The notes: generated from the sequence alone by a model not told the origin. A stretch of DNA of 64,000 bases from Acanthosoma haemorrhoidale (GCA_930367205.1 OV884012.1:58735239-58799238), one strand, 5' to 3'. Counted from the stretch's first letter, positions 10,455 through 23,420 are shown. Numbers and translations are program-made.

Positions 10455-12784
10455 TATATTATGTGTTAGAACAGCATCATTTATTGTCAGAGATATGTTC
10501 CCCTTGTATCCAATGGCTTTCGAAACAATGTTTCCTTTCATTTGTTAGAAAGCATCGGGGGATAAATGTTCGGACCGACTTCCATCCGACTTTTGATTGA
10601 TCACTTCCACGCTATTGAAACTTCTGTCTTCGTAGTGCCCATTTAAAATCAAGGTTTATTGATAATTGAGAGGGGGGGGGGCAGATTCTTTTGAAGAATT
10701 GATTTGTCAGCTATGTCTCGTTCTTAAGAACATTTTTTAGTAGATTCAGATAAAGAATATTTCTTCTTTTTTAATTTTAATTTTAGAATTTTAACTTAGG
10801 GCAGTTCATTTTTTTCTGTTTGATCCGATATCAATAAATGATTTTTTTTTATTTAAATGAAACTAGTCCAGTTGAACCTTAAAGTAGTTTTTCAGGCTTC
10901 AGGTCTGGAATACAAAATAATTCTTGCCATATAATAATTAAAACCCTGTCAAAATCAACTAATAGTTAGTTAGAACATGCAAACATACAGACGAAAAAGG
11001 ATCACTTTACTTGAAAAATTTGATTACCGAGATTAAGGTTTTTGTTTTTTTAATAAACTAAATGTTAGATAGAAAGTAGAATTCATAGCGGAATGTCAAA
11101 TGTTGGTTGTTGTTAAACATTCAACTTCTCTGCCGTTGTTATGAATTATGCAAAATGTCATTGTGCTCAAACTGATAAAAGACCTTCATTATCATCAAAT
11201 GAACCCCCATTAGCTGCTTGGCTGAACAAACAGCCCAGGAGCTTACTTAAAAAATACTAGAGCTGATATGGTTGGAACAATGCAACAATAGTTCACCTGC
11301 AAGCTCCCTTTCAAACGATCATAAAATGAAAAAAAGAATATTATATTAAGAGCGAAATTTGCCTCAACGTCACCAGATTTAATGTATTAAATATAATAGT
11401 GTCCATTAAAAATTTACAAAAAAATAATGTTTTTTTTTTATGATGGATTTACGTTCTCGTGCCAGTGTGGTTATATTTAGTTAGGTCAGTGTAGAGTGAA
11501 CATTTTGGATAATTAACTATTCCATTGAAAAAAGGGTAGCTATGACTGAATGAAGTGTTTAGTTTGACACTTATCATCAACCTAATAATTTTTTATTGAT
11601 ATTTTGGAATCCTCTGGATATTCAAAACATTTAGTGTCACCCTATTGTTTCGAACTTATTTTTTTAGTTTTAATGTTATGAATGTTTATCTAGAAGTCCT
11701 CGGGTGAGTCCGTAATAGTTGTTTAATCCCGTCGTGAAGGTATGATGTTATGTTTTAAACAATATGTTGATGTTAACCATTTTCAATTAAAATAAATTAA
11801 ATTATTATGCCGTTTCCACGCCTAGAAATACTGCAGGGTCTAGAAAATCTTTTATTATTTAGGGTGTATTCTATCTATATCTAATATCTCTTTTTATGCA
11901 GCAAAAAAAATTGTAAAATTTGCTTCTCGAGGAATCTTTGATGGCACAAACTGGCTGACAAAAATTAAAAAAACAGAAGAAATATAAATTTAGATGCCCT
12001 AGAATGATTTTTCAAAATAATTAAGAAATTAAAGGCAGAAAATAAATTAGGCTGTAGGATTTTAGGTTATCCAAAGGTTTGCCAGATTTGGGACCGTAAT
12101 GATAACGGATAATATTCACAGTCCTGGAAAATAATTATAAAAAAATATAGTTAATTATGTTAATTATTTTTTTTTATAGTTTTGTTCAATTTTTTAGCTC
12201 ATGTATCTAGATGGGAATATGTGAATAGGATTGATTAAAATGTTTACTACATATATGGCACTTTAGTTTGAATGTGGAACTTTACCTTAGTCACAGGAAA
12301 TAGCTTTAAAACAAAAATAAATTGTATATGGCTAATAAAGTGACATTATAACTTATTAAAATAGGCCCCTTAAAGTTTACTAACTCACATTCAGTGGCTC
12401 TTCATGGAGCATGTAGCATTTATCGTATTCCGCAGTAAGGTAACAGGTTTCAAGCTGCCTTTGTTATATTTCCAGCTGGTATGTCCAATATTATCGTATT
12501 ATAGATACTTCAGGATCTTTTTTTATTCTTAATTAGTCCCTCTATTATTCATGACAAAAGCCGTCAGTCAACGTCAATGCCGTATAGATACAGAAGGGAC
12601 TTATTATTCTGTGATTGATCACTGCATTTATAACAGATGCAAAGCATGGAGGAACAAGAGTCACAGGTTTCCCATCCTTCACAATAGCACAGATACTCAT
12701 GACCATAGCTGAAACTAAAAATTGGAAAGCGCTACCTGCAATAATATTTCTTCCGAATCGTTGAAACCTTGTCCACAATAAATA
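10455..12784. other. Intergenic, no gene seen
   Basis: AT-rich, with a run of 10 G at about 10671-10680. The open frame at 12545-12787 on the minus strand has no recognisable domain. Confidence 0.5.
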
Positions 12785-12862
12785 CACTGCCCCACAAAAA
12801 ATGTGGCGAAATTCAAATATTTCCTTTATAATAGATTTACTTCGGTTTTAAATTATTTTTTA
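12785..12862 (+). repeat. Solo terminal inverted repeat of a Tc1-type element
   Basis: After a TA (12783-12784), CACTGCCCCACAAAAAATGT begins a stretch that aligns with the right end of the element at 48571-49346 read inward. It shares CCCACAAAAAA, AAATTCAAATATTT and the following TAATAGA. The body and other end are absent, and a LINE fragment starts directly after it. Confidence 0.7.
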
Positions 12863-12867
12863 CTAAT

Positions 12868-13424
12868 CTACAAGGTTATACTTAACCCAATCTGGACATA
12901 CGGAACAGATCTATGGGGTACAGCAAAAAAGTCAAACATCAAGCGAATACAATCTTTTTAATCAAAAGTCCTGAGAACAATAGTAAATGTCCCTTATTAC
13001 GTCAGAAACAAAACCCTTCGTAATGATCTTAATATACCTTACATTATTGAACTCATCCCTTCCAAGTTCATAAAATTCCATAATAACCTATCCAACCACC
13101 CTAATCCCGTAGCACAGTCATTGCACTGCCCCACTCATTCCTATAATCCTCCTCGGAGATTAAAACTGAAGTGGCCTCATGAGCTGCTATAAATACATGG
13201 CAGTGGGAGACCTAACAAAATACACGAAAACAATTACCTTGAAACCACTCTGCCCCCTTCCCGCTTACCCATCAACCTAGGGGACTTTCATTATATTGTA
13301 CAGGACACTCCCTTCAACAACTGTACCAAATTTCAAAACTAAATAACTTTTCTTTTCATCATCATTTTGGTCTTCGTTGCCTGGATTAACAGTGAAAAAA
13401 ATATTAATAAACTCAATATTATAA
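12868..13424 (+). pseudogene. LINE (J2-related) reverse transcriptase C-terminus and 3' end
   Basis: The plus-strand frame reads NPIWTYGTDLWGTAKKSNIK, then VRNKTLRNDLNIPYIIELIP and NPPRRLKLKWP, matching the C-terminal RT region of the minus-strand J2 copies. It contains at least one stop (after IQSF) and ends with TAA near 13341. A short 3' UTR with an AATAAACTCAATATT end follows at about 13424. The 5' part is missing, as usual for truncated LINEs. The 3' UTR differs from those of the other J2 copies, so it is a distinct subfamily. Confidence 0.75.
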
Positions 13425-15589
13425 TTATTTATTGGTTACTGGTAGCTGTTATATGATTCAAATAGGCTGGAGAGCGCAACATAGATCAGTCGATTTCATG
13501 CTTATTCAGCAACTCAACACTAGCGTTCTGTATCAGGCTAGAAAAGCATTATGTTTTTCTCTTACTACATACAAAGAACCATCAAGGCTAATTAATACAC
13601 TTTCAGTACAAACATTATATCGTTTAACCGACCGTTCTTCCAAGATGGCTAAAATGGAATTATTCATAACAATGTAATCTGAGGTAACCAACGATGTTAT
13701 TTGGAGGACTAATTGTATCTCGTATAATATTGAAGGTCGGTTTGTGATTAGCATATATATTGCTTTCAATGATTATTTTTTTTGGGTGCTTTTCCAAATG
13801 TAAAAAAAATAGCAACCCTACCTGTAACAGTAAAATGGGTATTGAGGCTGATCTTTACTTTAAAAAAATTACAAAGCGTTTTTTACGCTTTTTTGGTTTG
13901 ACTATTCTCTAGTTTTACCAGTTATTCCTAGTTTTTACGTTCATAAAAAAAAATGCAATCATATCCAGAGTGATAGTTACACACTTTCCCCCTGTATTGA
14001 TTTTATGAAAGGACAAAAAAAGATTTGTAAATTTTCGGAAGTAAGCTGAAGTATCTTAAGAGATACGTAGAACTGATTCTCATGAATATGTACTCTACTT
14101 TTGATAAAAATCTGTGTTCCATATCTGAGATCTAAGGGCAGGCTGCTATTTACTCTAAGTGGGTCAAAGGAGGTCCCGTTCTTTTGCTATAAAATTCTTT
14201 TCCCATCCCTTGATGAATATTCACGATTCCAATACAAAAAACCTGGGGTCACAAAAAAATTATCAATCAACCATTGATAGCACTTTAGTGATTACGTAAT
14301 TTTTCTTCATATTAGCACCATCACATATCACACATTATTAATCAGGACCTCGAGATCTTTAATTTGATATCCAACTTAATATTATAACAATTTTTTTTTC
14401 TTAAGACTGGGCTTTTAGGATCATCGCGGCAGGTTTAGAATACGATGTTAATGACTCATTGTAATTATATTTTGAAAATACAATACAATTATATTATTGT
14501 AATACCAACAAGTTAATTATTGCCCTTACTTGTGCCTTATGGAGAAGGCTATAATTTTCAAGTCATCCTTATTTACCCATCATACCAAATGGGACTTCAG
14601 TAAAATTCGTAAAGTTTCATGTCTCTACCTTATTCAGGAATTACCAAGATCAGAGCAGTCATAGTGTGAAAGAGATACACAAGGGTTAAAACTTGTTTAT
14701 TATTTATATTTAATTGAAGACTTAAGCTCATGGCAGGGAGATTCAAAAAAATTTTGATTTGGCATGTGAAAGAAAATTTCCTAGACCACCTAAGGTTTGG
14801 AATGTGGGTAATTAACAACAAATCAATAACAGTGTCGTCTGTATAACTCTTATGTGACTCAAGGACTCCTTTCATTTCCTGTTACTTTGAGATAAAATTA
14901 AATTGTAGTAGTGTCTATAGTTTATTTAACTAAAAAAAAAATACGTTGTAATATGATAATCTTCCTATGATTTAAAACTTAAACCTTGAATATTCACAAT
15001 TGTTAAATCTTACTTTGTTCTTTTAAAAATAGAACATCAGAAAAAAAAAGTTGTTTTCTAAAATTAAGAAGACTAAAAGTATAACTGATAGCCAAATTGT
15101 GAATACTTTAGCCATAATATAGCATCTGTCATAATATTATAATTTATAATAATATTGAAATTTAAATGAAGAGGGTACTCAATGAACAGGAATGCCTATA
15201 AAATAACGAGACTGTACACCTAGTAAACGAAACAATTAATTCCGACACCAACAAGGAGCGACGATCAATGTGGTTCAGTAGATTGTGAGTCGCAATTAGT
15301 TCGATTGTACTTCTGTTTAGTGTCGAAATAATGCTATGTTTCATAAAGTAGTCTTGTGACCACAACTGGATCCGTACTAGCCTGAAAGCAAAAGAAAAAT
15401 TTTGCCCCCCTTATGAAAACTCCCTTACCACCAAGAATGAAAATAGAAAGCTCGTGAACAATTTTCATATCATGTGTTAGTAGTAATAGTATGCAAGAAA
15501 TAAGACGTATTGTATCTCTTTTTGACACAAAGTTAAACATGTTGGAAAATCGTTTTCAACTGTCAAACAGTCATTATCAATGATTTGAG
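13425..15589. other. Intergenic, no gene seen
   Basis: AT-rich. Short frames at 13432-13677, 14630-14875 and 15162-15540 carry no motif I recognise. A stretch at about 14325-14385 (ATTATTAATCAGGAC and GATCTTTAATTTGATA) recurs in altered form at about 58590-58645, suggesting an old dispersed repeat. Confidence 0.45.
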
Positions 15590-15860
15590 CCTCAATTTAA
15601 ATTAAATATAGAAATTAATGAAAAACTAAATGCACAAATTAAAGAAAATTGTTACTTCTTGGTACTTCAGCGATCATAAAACTTGCCAATTTAAAGGTGG
15701 GGAACTCAAGAAATACTTATGAATCAGTGGAACTACTTCAAAAAGTTGTTTTACCGGATATCTGTTACCTGGTGTCTTTTGACAATGTTAATTTATTTAC
15801 AAGTATCCCGAGCTTACGAGAAATAACATGTTACTTAATAATATATATAAATTGAATCCA
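15590..15860 (+). pseudogene. Penelope-like element RT fragment
   Basis: The frame at 15649-15855 includes LVSFDNVNLFTSIPSLREI, close to the second RT block of Penelope-like elements (SFD followed by LFTN/SIP). Upstream text is consistent with the region before it. The remaining RT, the GIY-YIG nuclease and any terminal repeats are not found here. The identification rests mainly on this motif. Confidence 0.55.
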
Positions 15861-15982
15861 GCTATTAGCTTAGTAGTACTACTCGAAAGGAAGAGGTAAT
15901 TAATACGGCCGTGCTAGGTAAATCCACCCCTCTCTTTCAGGACAGGAGATCGCCTAAGTTCGTAAAATCCACAACCCTTCTT

Positions 15983-16150
15983 TGATTGGATTGGATTGAG
16001 TTTATTTCCACGTAAAATCATCAGGTCATCAACGTGGAATAGTACAAGGGCAGCAGAGCCTGGCTAGTAGAGCCTAGACCCCTTAAGTGCCAAGGAGGCG
16101 TCCCAGTCCCATATGTCAGGTGGGGATTATAAATGGTGTTTTATTGGACT
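15983..16150 (-). repeat. Probable LINE 3' end with GATTG-type tandem tail
   Basis: The sequence starts with a TGATTGGATTGGATTGAG tandem run and then TTTATTTCCACG, read here on the plus strand. On the minus strand this becomes an AATAAA-containing 3' UTR ending in CAATC repeats, the pattern of LINEs that end in short tandem repeats rather than poly-A. No coding part is attached. Confidence 0.4.
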
Positions 16151-17931
16151 CGAGTTATGAACAGAGGAGGTAGATAAAAACATCAAAAATTATATGATGC
16201 ATGCTCAAATTCTATCAATAAACAAAAATATTTTTAATTCCCATTGTTACTTGGAGTTCCCTTCCACCCCACTTTGATAGATCAGAGTTAGTTTTGAACC
16301 AGTATTACTCCATGTGTAAATGGTGTAAATGGGACACCATTATGGTGTGTGACACCATAGATTCAAACAGCGTTTTAAGTCAAATGTGGTCCCTTTATTG
16401 CGTTTCTAGCATGATTTTATTTTGTATTATGATATTATAATTGACCTTATTCATTGAATATTTAATACATCTGTTTTATCTATGTATGTATTTGTATTTT
16501 AAGAAATATTTGTGAAGGTTTTAATTGGTGGCCAAAACTTCAAATATGGCTTTCGTTACAAAGCGATTCCCACTTGATAGTGAGATCGAATATGTCTTTA
16601 TCAAAAATGAACACACGGTAACAGTAAAGTTGGACATGGTAAAAACGGTCGGTTATGTAATTACTACTAACTCGCACTTGAGGACTGCAGATTAATGTCC
16701 AGGAAGGCTCGGGAAGTTACTGTTTATTTTCAAGTCACTCGTGATCTTTCAACTACTATATACTATATACTGATACCACAACTACTGTATACCAAGATGA
16801 CTATTAAATGAAGCTTAGAGTAGTTGATTTTACATAATTTCTTTTCATACTTTGTAAATTTCCAGTTAATATTCACGTGGATTGCACAAACATATTTGAG
16901 TTTGCTTCTCTAAAGATATATTTTGGGCTTTTACTCAGATATTATTTTCAGCTATGTTTAATTACCCTAATAAGTAAATGAATGGTAATATTGACTGATA
17001 GTTCTACTTCTACCATCTACCCTCTATCATTTCATCTGCACAAACAGAACTTCTTTAATATATGCTTCATTTGAATTGCAAAAACATTTAAATGAAAACT
17101 ATTAACTGATGATTTCGGTTCGATATATCATGAATTAAATACATATTACAATATACAATATAAACAGAACCATATATAGACATTAGAAAAAAAAACTACC
17201 GAAGAAAAAGATTTGAATTCGGGGGAAAAAAGTAATTTTCACCACTTATAAGTCAAAATCGCTCTATGTATTTGAATTATTTAATGAATGAATCATTATA
17301 AACATGACAGCTATACACAACTGGCCGAAGGGTATCGACATTTGAGAAAACTAGCAGCATAGTTTTCAGCAACAACTAGAATGATAGCTAGAAAAATATG
17401 CATACCGAATCGCTCGTCCTAGAGGACTATAAGAAAATTCCGTTAAATGAAAGAAGAGCAATTTAAATTAGAAGGCAGACTGTTCAAACAAGCCTGTATA
17501 ATCAGGACATAAATTAAAGCGGGCAAACCTTCATCGCACAAAAGCATCGTCAGAGGAGTTTAATACAGAATCCAGCTGTAATTAATTGAGTATAACATTG
17601 ATTCAGGAGTTGTAGGTTTATTCAGGCTAGATCAAAGGGCTTGATTTCTACCCAATAAATAATTGTATCGTTAATTTGAATACACCATGAGCGTTCATTG
17701 TCTGCGTGTCATATACATAAATATATTTATTGTTACGATATTTTTGTGATGAAATTAAGTTTATTAACTAGAATAAGGTTTATTTAAAGGGAGTAAGTAT
17801 CAGGTGGAAATAATTATATTCTGACATTTTCTTTATAAACTTTCAAATAAATAATATACATCTTGAGAACCCGAGAATAATTAGAGTGAGAACAAAACCA
17901 CAGGCACTCCGGAGGCCAATCTGCCACCTGG
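16151..17931. other. Intergenic, no gene seen
   Basis: AT-rich sequence without recognisable coding or terminal-repeat structure. A small duplication of a TGTAAATGG word occurs at 16314-16332. Confidence 0.45.
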
Positions 17932-18079
17932 ATATTTTAAACAATACTCTGTACGATTTTATTAATTATTTATACAGGGCTGTAAATATAATTTATATTA
18001 TATGTATGTGCAAATTAAATCCACTTAATGTATTTGAATAATTTATAGCCAATTACCCAGACATGCCAACGTATAAGCC
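17932..18079 (+). repeat. 148-bp repeat, inverted copy of the block inside LINE J2
   Basis: This segment, from ATATTTTAAAC to GCCAACGTATAAGCC, is about 90% alike to the reverse complement of 20192-20345. Both flanks differ from the second copy. What it originally belongs to is unknown. Confidence 0.8.
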
Positions 18080-18518
18080 GATAGAGGGTCGGAACTAGAC
18101 TTTCCGAAAACCTCCATCGAGGAGGCTGAATAGGAGATGGCATCCAGATTGGTTGGTTACAAGACCGAACACATCTGTTCGTGGTTGTGCTACACCTTGA
18201 TGTACCCCAGCAGAGTACCCTAGGATATCACAAATCCTCAACTGAGAAACATTACACTAGGAGCAGTTCAGCTTCAGTCATGCAATGGGTTAAATAAAAC
18301 AATTTCGTTATTGTTAAATGAGAATCAGTCAGAAAATAAGTAATATCAGTTTTCCGTTGCAGTAAATATAATTCTTTAATATTTATAACAATCAACCAAA
18401 ATATGACTACAAGCCTTAACGAAACCACAGATTACGAAGAACGGTGACTTCTTAGCAGGTAAGAATAATACAGGTCAGTCTATTATGTTGGTTGATTGGT
18501 TGTAGGCCATTCATAATG
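18080..18518. other. Unassigned GC-richer stretch
   Basis: About 18080-18290 is richer in GC than the surroundings and has CCTCCATCGAGGAGG as a small inverted repeat. It has no open frame of note and I cannot assign it. Confidence 0.35.
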
Positions 18519-18624
18519 ATAAATAATCACCTCACTCTGGTCTACCCATAATATATTTTATACTGATAGACGCTTATCAGTATGAAACAAATTGTGGGTA
18601 GACCAGCGAGAGGTGTTTATTTAT
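18519..18624. repeat. 106-bp foldback hairpin (MITE or miRNA-like)
   Basis: Two arms of about 50 nt pair almost throughout: ATAAATAATCACCTC against GAGGTGTTTATTTAT, GGTCTACCCA against TGGGTAGACC, and TACTGATA against TTATCAGTA. The loop is only about 5 nt (GACGC). There is no coding capacity. It could be a tiny foldback MITE (AT/TA-rich ends) or a hairpin RNA precursor, and the sequence alone does not decide. Confidence 0.75.
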
Positions 18625-19476
18625 TAAGAGTCAATCTGGAGAAATTCTAAGCCAAGTTGATACTGGTACTTCACCACAAGATATTTGTATTGAAGTTTTC
18701 TATGGTTTTCGGTACATTTAATTGACAGTAATTTATTTTGGTTTCTACCAGCCATTACTCATTTGAAGAGGAAGGCTAGAAACTTCGATAAAAGTAGTCA
18801 CAAATTCCTAGGGCAAAGGTAAATGAAATAGAACCATTTGGTTGTGGAGAAATGTACTGATTCAATTCAATGTAACATCTGTAATCGCAGGATTTGACTG
18901 TCGGATCACAGATTTCTATTTATTTGTTGGTTTTATGAGAGCCATTCATTAATTCAGCTTATAGCACAGCAAATATATTGACATCGAACCTGCAAAAATG
19001 TTGATTCGTTCAGATCTTCCCAGCAGCCGATATTCTTCAACATGCGCTTTCCAGTCTTGCTCCATTTCATACCCCGTCATTAATTTGAAATATCTTCGCA
19101 GTATGTGATAAATATTTTTTTTAAATCGTTTATTTGTGTAAAAAAATGTTAGTTTCGAGGTTGTTCAGTTCAGTTGTTTAATATTGGTTGAATGACTAAA
19201 CATTTGTATACTGTATTTGTACATGTATACATTTGTATACTTCTGGGATCATTTTTATGAGTACAAATGAGCAGCTCATTACGTATGCAAACTGAAATTC
19301 ATAACTTTTCATTTAGGGAAATTCAATAAAAAATAATATTCAATATTAAACATCTATAAAAAAATGACTTCTTTCATTATAATTGGTGTGAACACTTGAG
19401 TGATCTCCACCCTTTTACGGTGACTGTTTGGGGAAGAGATTAGGCCTGCCGTTACAAAACATTGATAGATAAACAA
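18625..19476. other. Intergenic, no gene seen
   Basis: AT-rich, with no recognisable feature before the 3' end of LINE J2. Confidence 0.45.
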
Positions 19477-19736
19477 CTTTATTATGATAAAATTACAATC
19501 TACCATATTAGGCAATAAGTAATTGAGATAAATGTTCTCATTCATAACATATTTACAATTCATCATTCACTCGCTCATTTATACAATATTTACAAACAGC
19601 CCAGAGGCCCCCCAAATCCACATGGTTGTCACCTCCCTCGCATGGGAAAGAGGAAATTGATAGCAGGTCACGAGGCCTCTGCCGTTTCAGTCTCTGAGGA
19701 AGATTATAGGGATGAGTGGTGCAGTGTAATGACTGT

Positions 19737-22248
19737 GCTACAGGATTAGGGTGGTTGATAGGTTACTATGAAATCTCATGAACTTGGAAGGGATGTGTTC
19801 AAGAATGTAGGGTATATTAAGATTGTCATGAAGGGTTTTGTTTCGGGCGTAATGAGGGGCATTTATATTGTTTTCAGGACTTTTGATTGAAAGGATTAGA
19901 TACGGTTGATGTTCGACTTTTTTGCTGTCCCCCATAGTTCTATTCCGTATGTCCAGATTGGCTTAAGAATAACTTTGTAGATTAGTAATTTGTTTTTCTA
20001 TTGAGAGATGGGATGTCCTTTGAAGTAGTCTGTACAGTTGTCCAAAGCGTCTGTTAAGCTCTTGTCTTTTTAGCCTCATGTGTGGGTTCAATGTCAGTCT
20101 TTTTTCAAGATGAAAGCCTAAATACCGTACTGTCTTGGATACAGGAAGAGAATTTTAGAAAACTAGTGGACAGGACTTGCGGCAGAGGGTTGGCTTATAC
20201 GTTGGCATGTCTGGGTAATTGGCTATAAATTATTCAAATATATTAAGTGGATTTAATTTGCACATACATATAATATAAATTATATTTACAACCCTGCATA
20301 AATAATTAATAAAATCGTACAGAGTGTCGTATAGTTTAAAATATAAAGGTAATATATTATAGAGGATTGGACCCAGGACGCTGCCCTGTGGAACTACAGC
20401 TTTTATGGAATAGTAGTTAGAATATTTTAAACCACAGTGGAGTTGGAAGAAGCAATTAGAAAGGTAGGATTTTAGCATTTGAAAAGGGTCTGTGGTAAAT
20501 ATCTTTTGAGCTTGTAAACCTGCGTACCAAACCCTATCAAAAGCTTGAGCATGTCTAGAAATGCAGCAGTGCAATACTGTTTGGATTTAAGGGCTGAGGA
20601 AATGTGATCAACAACGCGAAGGCCTTGTTGAGCAGTGGAATGTCGTTGACGGTAACCAAATTTGAGTAGAAAAAAGGCTTTTGGATTCAACAATTGGTAG
20701 TAGACGTTTTAATAGGAGTTTTTCAAATATTTTTGAGAGGATAGGGAGTAGGCTATTTGGACTCTAAGATGAGGCGTAATTGGGTGGTTCACTGGGTTTG
20801 GCGAATAGGACAATAATGGAACGTTTCCAGAGGAGAGGAAAGTGCGTCGTTCGGATAATGCAATTATATATGTAGGTTAGGAAGATTATGGCTTTAGGAG
20901 GAAATTGTTTGAGAATTTGAGGAGTAAGGGTATATCCAGGGGATTTTCGGTAAGTTAAGTTTTTCAGAAGGTATTTGACCTCAGAGGGGCTAACGGCTTT
21001 TGGTGGAAGTAAGAGAGGTATAGGTGAAGTGAGGTAATCTTCTACAGTTCTGCTATGAGTATGGTTTTAATGAGAAAGGTGAGGTGTGAAAGTATGGGTA
21101 AGATGCAGAGCAAATATCTCCGACCTATCCCCATCCGAAGCCGCCAGGGACCCATCATCACGACGGAGTGGGTGTGAAACAGGATGATACTTTAGGATTT
21201 TTTAATTTACATTCCACAGGGAGTTATCCCTGGTTTAGAGAGAGGAGAGGTGGGAATTGAAGTAATCAGAACGGAAGGATGCCAATAGCCGCTTTACCAA
21301 TCTGCAGTACTGATTGTACGAGCGGCGATCAGCAGGATGCCGGGATCTTTGCCGCACTGTTCTGGAGTGGCGTTTGGATTTAATTAGGTCTTGGAGATGG
21401 TGAGGTAAACGATTTCGATAGTGAATTTTTTATTGACGGTGGGGTGACGATGCCTCCCAAGCCAACTTCTTAGAGTAGTGAAAGAATGCAGTGCATCGTC
21501 TAGGTCTTGGGATGTTTTCAGGGACACTTTGAGGTCTACAGAATCTCCTAATAAATGAAACAGGAGGCAGTTTGTGCATTGGTCTTAGGGAAATGGATAA
21601 TAATAAAGAACTATGATCGAAAAAGGAGAGGTCATTGAGGCACGTGAGTGAATAGTTTAGTGTTCTTAAACTATTGTAGAAGGAGAAGTTAAAAGATCTG
21701 TATTTTTCTTGGGATCTGATGGCCAATAGGTGGCTGGGTCAGGAGAGATCGTGGAGCAATGTTTCCGTGTGAGTGCAGACAGCAAAGCACGTCCTCGTGT
21801 ATTCGTGGATCTTGACCCCCAGTGTTGGTGCTTCGCATTAAAGTCCCCACCCACAAGGAACGATGTCCGATGGAGTCTAGAAAGAAGATGAATTGGGAAT
21901 CGGAATGGATTTATTGGGAGGGCAGTACTAGAGTAAGGGGGAAAGTGAAGGTGCTGATTGACACTGGAGTGAACTGAAGGAAATCATGTGCTACCAAAGG
22001 AACTATGAGATAAAAATGGAGTTATGAACAATGACAGCGCTACTTGCATGAGCTTTTCCATCTGGGTGATCAGTTCGATATGTCTGGTACTGTCGAACAG
22101 TAAATGGTCGTTTACTCGTAAGTCTTGTTTCAGTAATGAGAGCTACTTCAATGTTCTTGTCGGGGAGTAGTGATGTCAGTTCATTAATGTGGGTGCGAAT
22201 ACCATTCGGATTCCTATGGAGAACGGATAAGAAGTCGGAAGGTTCCAC
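19737..22248 (-). pseudogene. LINE J2 ORF2 (endonuclease and reverse transcriptase)
   Basis: Starting with Met near 22248, the endonuclease N-terminus is clear (NPNGIRTHINELTSLLPDKN and EVALITETRLTS). It is followed by GGDFNAKHQHWGSR near 21850 and the FFDHSSLLL motif near 21600. The RT has AFLD..KLLIGFGTQVY (first Asp block) near 20530 and VVPQGSVLGPILYN near 20400. RT motif C (YADD) is missing, replaced by the segment at 20192-20345. The frame then resumes with CRKSCPLVF and VRYLGFHLEKRLTLNPH and runs to the C-terminal NKTLHDNLNIPYILEHIPSK near 19830. Multiple stops and frame changes are seen. It is inactive. Confidence 0.8.
20192..20345 (-). repeat. Foreign 154-bp block replacing the YADD region of LINE J2
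   Basis: Between the PQGSVLGPILYN block and the CRKSCPLVF block, where about 90 codons including the YADD motif are expected, lies a 154-bp AT-rich segment. Its inverted copy is at 17932-18079. The LINE sequence resumes precisely at ACCCTCTGCCGCAAG (minus strand). Confidence 0.75.
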
Positions 22249-22341
22249 TTATGGATTTGGCTTAACGGGGATAAGGTAGGTGGCAAGATTTGTAAGAAGG
22301 GAAATGAGAGGGGCAATTAGGGTTCTGAACTCTGTAAGGAA

Positions 22342-23362
22342 TTATGTTAATAGGCTAGTAAGATCTGAAGAGCTCGAAGGTGGAGGAATATGCGAGATGT
22401 GTGGTTGAGGATGGGATTGAGTTTGTGGGTTGACGGGATTAACGGATTGCTTGGGAAGATGAACTTGCGGACAGGGAGTGGGCGGTGCCTGTGACTGCTC
22501 TCTGTTGCGAACGGCATCGGCAAAAGTGACAGAAGGCCTCAAATTTCTGTCTGGGACGCTTCTTGAGCTACCTGTGGCTGGCTTCTCTTCTTCTGGCCGA
22601 TGACGTTCGCTCCTGGACTTAAGGATTTTTTAAACTCGCAGCCCTCGTAGTTGGACGGATGGTATGGTTGGCACAGCACGCATCAGGGGATCTGGCACAA
22701 TTCACTTTTGTACTGCCCACTGTACTTTATACACATGGGAGGGTTGTGGTAGTACGATTTTGTGTGCCCATATGCCTGACAGTTATGGAACTGGACGATG
22801 TCGCGTTTCGGATGCGGTTTTTCGACCTGCATTCTAGTGTAATACAGGCGAGTTTGATCGTATATCTTCTCCACTCCAGATGTTCGCTCGAGATCGACAA
22901 AGAATAATTTTACAATTTAATAATAATAATAAATAAGCGTTTTGATTGATTTAGCTTGTTGCCTATCCTGCGTAACACGTTTGTTATTTGGAGAACTTTG
23001 AATCCGAGAGATAAGAGTTCGTCTTCTATTTCTTCAACTGGTGTGGCCGCATGCAGATTTCTGATCACTACTCGTAGCTATCTTTCCTGCTTAAACTGAT
23101 ATGCCTATTGAGGCACGCATATTTTCCCGTACCTACTCATTGGTGAGCATAGCAATTTAAAGTTACTTATATTATGGACAAATATAGCAGGAGGTTTGGG
23201 GTGTGTAGGTGTTTTGATAAATTCCATTTCATCAGCTTGAATATTCTTCAACGCCTCAAAGGTGTTAGGCGTGAAGAAAGGGGACTCTACGATGGTTTAT
23301 TTTTCGGATGTGCTGGCTTGTGGCGGTATCTCTTCCATGGAACTAGCTGCAGAGGACGTCAT
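22342..23362 (-). pseudogene. LINE J2 ORF1 (gag-like protein)
   Basis: A start codon at 23360-23362 opens a frame with MEEIPPQASTSEK, then NTFEALKNIQADEMEF and PKPPAIFVHN, the usual N-terminal layout of Jockey ORF1. Next come TPVEEIEDELLSRGFKV and the zinc knuckle region (VQFHNCQAYGHTKSYYHN) near 22780, where the second Cys of the first knuckle position is degraded. The C-terminus (VTFADAVRNREQ then proline-rich) ends near 22342. In-frame stops occur after TSEK and elsewhere, and an AT-rich TAATAATAATAATAA slip lies near 22918. It should bind element RNA, but this copy is dead. Confidence 0.7.
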
Positions 23363-23420
23363 TTGTACGTTCCTATTTGAACGTCTTGGTTTTCGCTAGT
23401 TGGCCCTAGATACCTTGATA

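Larger units (their letters stand above)
19477..23380 (-). mobile_element. Jockey-type LINE, family J2, near full-length, decayed
   Basis: Running leftwards, the copy holds ORF1 (from 23362), ORF2 endonuclease, RT and a 3' UTR ending at 19477 with an AATAAAG-type end (CTTTATTATGATAAAATTAC on the plus strand). About 3.9 kb is close to the expected length for Jockey elements. Both ORFs have many stops and frameshifts. The block that should encode the RT active site is replaced by an unrelated 154-bp segment. Other family pieces lie at 25420, 45336 and 59078. Confidence 0.85.
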
